Shown here: piece by piece, positions 60,985 to 64,000 of the stretch
How the letters are laid out: the number at the start of each line of letters is the position of its first letter
Numbering within the stretch: position 1 is the stretch's first letter
From: a virus
DNA length: 64,000 bases
Direction: 5' to 3' (one strand)
Virus record (IMG/VR): IMGVR_UViG_3300032050_000075
Coordinates: 16,960 to 80,959 of that record
The notes under the pieces: model-generated
Databases searched by the model: none
The model's input: the letters and a program-made list of their open reading frames with translations, nothing else
Told to the model about the DNA's origin: nothing
Position numbers and translations under genes: made by a program

Positions 60985-62001
60985 TTATTGATTCCAATAC
61001 TTCTCAACTTTTTTTGTCAAATTCACAAGAATTTCTTCATTTAGAGGATTCTTGAGGTATTCAACAACTTCTGAGGGGGTTCTACCCATCATAGCACCAG
61101 AGGAGACTTCATAGATAAATCCGTCAGCTTTAGTAGCAATTAACTTATAGTAAGTAGCATCTTTAACAATAGATCTCAGTTTTAATGATTCCATGTCCTG
61201 ATTAACTGCATCCAAGAACATTTGTGCTGCTCTGTTTGCATTTTTCTCAGTACCCTGGCCATTAATAAATGTATCCATGTTATCATACAATACATCTGTT
61301 GGTGTAGACTTCTTGTATTGAACACTACTTACATCAACTACCTTAGCAATGTAAAGTAGTTTATTTGTATTCTTATCAAACAACTTCTGCAACTCAGCAA
61401 GTGCTTTGTTACGAAGCTTTTTACTTTCTGTTTTAGTAGACACAGTATCTTCATACTTGTCTAGGTAAAACTTCGGTGGTTTTTGTCTTGTTCTAGCCTC
61501 TTCATAGCTTTTAGCAATTATAGAAAAGCCACCAGCCTGAATAGCATATAATTTAATCAAATCATATGGATCCTTTGCTGGATCTAAAAACAATGGTTCG
61601 TTACCACAACGAAGTGTTATCTTACTCCAGAACTCATGATTATCAGGTCTAAGTAATTTAACCTTATTCCAAAATTCTGGATCATCAGGATTAATAACGT
61701 TTGCAGCAAGTTCTTTTTCAAGCTGACAAACCGTACTTCTAATCTCTTTAATCTTAGCCTCACGTTGCTCAGGATCTGGTAGCAATTTTACATCTGGTGC
61801 AAATTCATTCAATCCTGTAAGATATCTACTGATACCGTTTAATTCAACACAAGCTAATTGTTCTTCATGATGTACACCATCATATAATGCCAGTCCATAC
61901 TTTTCTAATCCCATGTTCTGTACATTACTATTAAAGTATGGTTTAATAGCAATGGGTCCCTTCTTAATAGCAGGGTTCTGTTCAATTAATGTAAAACTCA
62001 T
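60985..62001 (-). CDS. Capsid-module protein downstream of MCP (338 aa)
   Basis: A 338-residue soluble, mostly helical protein. It has a helical segment with conserved-looking DPEDPEFW/DNHEFW repeats (NPDDPEFWNKVKLLRPDNHE, about residues 100-120), and a C-terminal domain (KLIATKADGFIYEVSSGAMM, GRTPSEVVEYLKNPLNEEIL). The family is known to me only as a conserved crAss gene near the capsid gene. It could be a scaffold, auxiliary head protein or portal-vertex protein. It begins a transcription unit after a terminator, and no protease or scaffold motif is obvious. Confidence 0.6.
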   Translation of the reverse strand: MSFTLIEQNPAIKKGPIAIKPYFNSNVQNMGLEKYGLALYDGVHHEEQLACVELNGISRYLTGLNEFAPDVKLLPDPEQREAKIKEIRSTVCQLEKELAANVINPDDPEFWNKVKLLRPDNHEFWSKITLRCGNEPLFLDPAKDPYDLIKLYAIQAGGFSIIAKSYEEARTRQKPPKFYLDKYEDTVSTKTESKKLRNKALAELQKLFDKNTNKLLYIAKVVDVSSVQYKKSTPTDVLYDNMDTFINGQGTEKNANRAAQMFLDAVNQDMESLKLRSIVKDATYYKLIATKADGFIYEVSSGAMMGRTPSEVVEYLKNPLNEEILVNLTKKVEKYWNQ

Positions 62002-62035
62002 TTTTGTTGGTTTAATAAATTTATGATAAAAGTAT

Positions 62036-62065
62036 AAAAAGGGGAGTAATTATCCTCCCCCTTTT
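62036..62065 (-). terminator. Terminator after the 68-aa gene
   Basis: On the minus strand AAAAGGGGGAG, an 8-base loop, and CTCCCCTTTTT form a stem of a GGGGAG/CTCCCC core extended by A-T pairs past one bulged G, followed by a T-run. It lies 10 bases downstream of the 68-aa gene stop and has the same design as the capsid gene terminator. Confidence 0.85.
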
Positions 62066-62074
62066 AAATATTTT

Positions 62075-62281
62075 TTAGTCTGCCCAAATCTGAATCCAAT
62101 CAGATGGAGAAGAAGTACCGATTGAAATATAAATAACTAATGCATCAGTATTTACATATACAACACCTGGTGCAGCAGGAGCAAAATCAGGAGCAGTTGT
62201 ACCACTCAGTGGTCCAAACTTAGCAATGTCCTGTCCAAGATTTTGCCATACTTTTTTCTTAGGTTTATTATAGATTCCCAT
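62075..62281 (-). CDS. Small structural protein after MCP (68 aa)
   Basis: A 68-residue protein beginning MGIYNKPKKKVWQNLGQDIA. The C-terminal half, PGVVYVNTDALVIYISIGTS followed by SPSDWIQIWAD, is a short beta module of the kind found in phage decoration or fibre proteins. It is flanked on both sides by terminators, giving it a separate short transcript just behind the capsid gene. Decoration of the capsid is a reasonable guess; nothing more specific is visible. Confidence 0.65.
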   Translation of the reverse strand: MGIYNKPKKKVWQNLGQDIAKFGPLSGTTAPDFAPAAPGVVYVNTDALVIYISIGTSSPSDWIQIWAD

Positions 62282-62296
62282 TTCTTATATTTTTAT

Positions 62297-62324
62297 ATAA
62301 AAGGGGAGGTTTCCCTCCCCCTTT
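62297..62324 (-). terminator. Terminator of the major capsid gene
   Basis: On the minus strand AAAG-GGGGAGG, loop GAAA, CCTCCCC, then TTTTATAT. The 7-bp GC-rich stem with a GAAA tetraloop and T-run is a classic intrinsic terminator, 11 bases after the capsid gene stop. It would separate very high capsid expression from the genes that follow. Confidence 0.9.
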
Positions 62325-62335
62325 ATTATCAATTA

Positions 62336-63958
62336 TTAGAATGAACCTCCTGTAACAGGGTTTCTCATAACAATCTTCAACACCTTGGTTGGGTCTTTAA
62401 CCCAGATTGCAGGCATTGTTTGTGTCATGAATACACGGTAACCATTGAACTGACCAGAAGACTGGAAGCCTTGGGTACGACCCATGTAGTCCATAGTACC
62501 GTTTTGATACCACCACTTCAATTGATTATCCCAAGACAACTTCAACAAGAAGATGTTATCATTAGTATTATCAGTAATATCGAAGATGATGAAGCTATAA
62601 GATGACAATGGGAAACCATCAATGATTGGGTTTTCAATGTCATTTGTATGCAAGTTGTCAAATGCTGGGTTCAATACGAACTTAACATTTGCCAAGAATG
62701 GAATCACATATGATGTGAATGCAAATCCAAAGTTCAAGTCCATGCTCTGACCAGAAATTGCACCAATACCTGCATCAGATGCAGCTTGGATAACAAGACC
62801 TGAAGATACAGCCTCTCTACGGATTGCTTCATTTACCATTCTCATACCACCCATACCGGTTTGTACAATCAGTTGACGCTTAGGATCTGGACCCTTGAAT
62901 TCAACCTTACCAGCATAGAAGTTGTAGATTTCAGAACGGAACAAATCCAAGCTAAAGCCTGACTTGTTGTATACACGCTTGAATGAGTTATCAAGCTGCT
63001 TCCAGAGACCGACAGACAGACGGATATCATCTGGACCATCCTGACGTACTCTACCTCCTTGTCCCCACATCAAGTAGGTTTCAATGTCATTAGCAACCTT
63101 AGTAAGGTGTGCTGCTTCCATTGTAGTCAAGAAAGTACGAGACAATGAACCATTATTCATTGCACGTTTAACATAATCCTTACCCATACGGCTAACCATA
63201 GTATCCAAGTTAGCTACAGCAGGATCAATGTTCTTATCAAAGTTACGCCAGATTTCAGTTACAGGTACAGTACCATCTGCATTCATACCACCTTTGATCA
63301 TAAGATCAGCACGGCTAGAAATAGAGTAATGTACGTGTGCTTCAGCACCACCTACAAAGTTGTAGAATTCACGGAAGCCAGTAGCTGTGATGATATCAGA
63401 GAATCTTTCTCCGTATTCACCACGAGCAGAACCTTTACGGAAGATCTTGGTACCAGATACAAGATACTGATCAGAATCAATACCGTTACCAGTATCATTG
63501 TTTACGAGTTGTACAGTGTACAAGAAACCATCACCGAGAGGAAGAATATCATCTGCGGTAACGTACATTTCAAAGCCATTGTACTTGTCATAAGTGATGA
63601 TATCACCATGACCAAATTCTCTGCGTGACAATTTGATCTGGAAGGTAGTACCATCAAGACCAACAATACCCGTAGCTTGTGAATCTACAATGTAAGGAAG
63701 ATCCTGTACAACAGGAGTCTGCCACTTGTATTCACCACGTGCATTGTCTACATTAATTACGTTCTTACCACCAAAGGAAGACATCTGATAAAGCGGCATC
63801 TCAACCTTTTGTGCCATTGCCCAAAGGTCAACTGGTCCAAGGTCCATCGGCTCCGCATTCTTCAGCATGTTAACCAGGTGATATGAATCTACGTGCGAAC
63901 TAGCCGCATAATTGGTATCTCGTAGAAATATACCATTGTTTAAAACTGGAGTTGCCAT
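62336..63958 (-). CDS. Major capsid protein (540 aa)
   Basis: A 540-residue protein recognised as the crAss-like major capsid protein, expected to have the HK97 fold. The N-terminal arm region has VDLWAMAQKVEMPLYQMSSF. The middle has GGMNADGTVPVTEIWRNFDK and SRTFLTTMEAAHLTKVANDI, and the C-terminal part has GQSMDLNFGFAFTSYVIPFL and ends VMRNPVTGGSF. Codon use is more selective than in neighbouring genes, as in highly expressed genes. It has its own strong terminator, and the 40 bases upstream visible here contain tandem AAACGAT copies. Portal and terminase genes are expected just beyond the window on the same strand. Confidence 0.93.
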   Translation of the reverse strand: MATPVLNNGIFLRDTNYAASSHVDSYHLVNMLKNAEPMDLGPVDLWAMAQKVEMPLYQMSSFGGKNVINVDNARGEYKWQTPVVQDLPYIVDSQATGIVGLDGTTFQIKLSRREFGHGDIITYDKYNGFEMYVTADDILPLGDGFLYTVQLVNNDTGNGIDSDQYLVSGTKIFRKGSARGEYGERFSDIITATGFREFYNFVGGAEAHVHYSISSRADLMIKGGMNADGTVPVTEIWRNFDKNIDPAVANLDTMVSRMGKDYVKRAMNNGSLSRTFLTTMEAAHLTKVANDIETYLMWGQGGRVRQDGPDDIRLSVGLWKQLDNSFKRVYNKSGFSLDLFRSEIYNFYAGKVEFKGPDPKRQLIVQTGMGGMRMVNEAIRREAVSSGLVIQAASDAGIGAISGQSMDLNFGFAFTSYVIPFLANVKFVLNPAFDNLHTNDIENPIIDGFPLSSYSFIIFDITDNTNDNIFLLKLSWDNQLKWWYQNGTMDYMGRTQGFQSSGQFNGYRVFMTQTMPAIWVKDPTKVLKIVMRNPVTGGSF

Positions 63959-64000
63959 TTACTTATTTATTTAAATTAAAAGGGTTATCGTTTATCGTTT

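Noticed and set aside
1-64000. Stop codon reassignment (TAG or TGA read as amino acid)
   Set aside because: All genes are intact under the standard code, and the TAG stops are followed at once by new starts, so recoding is not needed here.
1-64000. CRISPR array, tRNA genes, insertion sequence or integrase
   Set aside because: No regular direct repeats with spacers, no tRNA-like cloverleaf and no transposase or recombinase motif were noticed on reading. A dedicated tRNA search would be the decisive test.

Overview
The window reads as part of the genome of a crAss-like bacteriophage (order Crassvirales) with a Bacteroidota host. The evidence is the combination of an AT-rich sequence packed with genes, a long late (virion) module on the minus strand facing a short replication module on the plus strand, a crAss-type major capsid protein at the right edge, a very large muzzle/tail protein, and a run of giant cargo proteins. 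One of these (3335 aa) carries the GGDFDID metal-binding loop of crAss virion RNA polymerase. The standard code with ordinary stop codons fits throughout. No terminase, portal, integrase, lysis gene, tRNA or CRISPR was found; terminase and portal are expected just right of the window, upstream of the capsid gene.

Layout. (1) 1-5112, plus strand: tail of an early/replication operon, with a truncated gene, two unknown proteins, a family B DNA polymerase, a protein with an acidic tail, an NMAD1/MazG-like protein, a MazG-type pyrophosphohydrolase and a small YegP-like protein, closed by a strong terminator at 5146-5168. (2) 5171-34683, minus strand: very large virion cargo genes (RNA polymerase, two zincin-containing polypeptides, candidate ejection proteins). 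(3) 34683-42606, minus: muzzle protein and ring/adaptor proteins, including an IHF/HU-like one, interrupted by a free-standing GIY-YIG homing endonuclease. (4) 42732-56610, minus: host-adhesion apparatus, with cysteine-rich and repeat-bearing fibre proteins, a fibronectin-III mini-protein, and two tandem paralogues of about 1150 aa that join an Asp-box beta-propeller, a von Willebrand A domain and LTNC repeats. (5) 56693-63958, minus: capsid-proximal genes, with the major capsid protein, an abundant structural protein, a connector protein, a ferritin and a cluster of tiny, very basic proteins, several of them below 65 codons.

How it works together (inference from crAss biology plus gene order). 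The right-hand genes build the head. The ring proteins and muzzle build the portal-proximal tail, and the fibre module binds the cell. The giant proteins are packed in the virion and ejected so that the carried RNA polymerase can transcribe early genes such as those on the plus strand. Late transcription on the minus strand is divided by hairpin terminators after the capsid gene, after the 68-aa gene, after the 450-aa structural gene and after the fibre module. A Bacteroidota-type TAnnTTTG element follows the last of these, and another precedes a cargo gene.

The most unusual items are the ferritin with all ferroxidase ligands inside the virion module, the vWA/Asp-box adhesin pair, two separate HEXXH sites in neighbouring giant virion proteins, a perfect beta-clamp peptide at the DNA polymerase C-terminus, and a set of Cys-rich tails and heads shared by otherwise different virion proteins.
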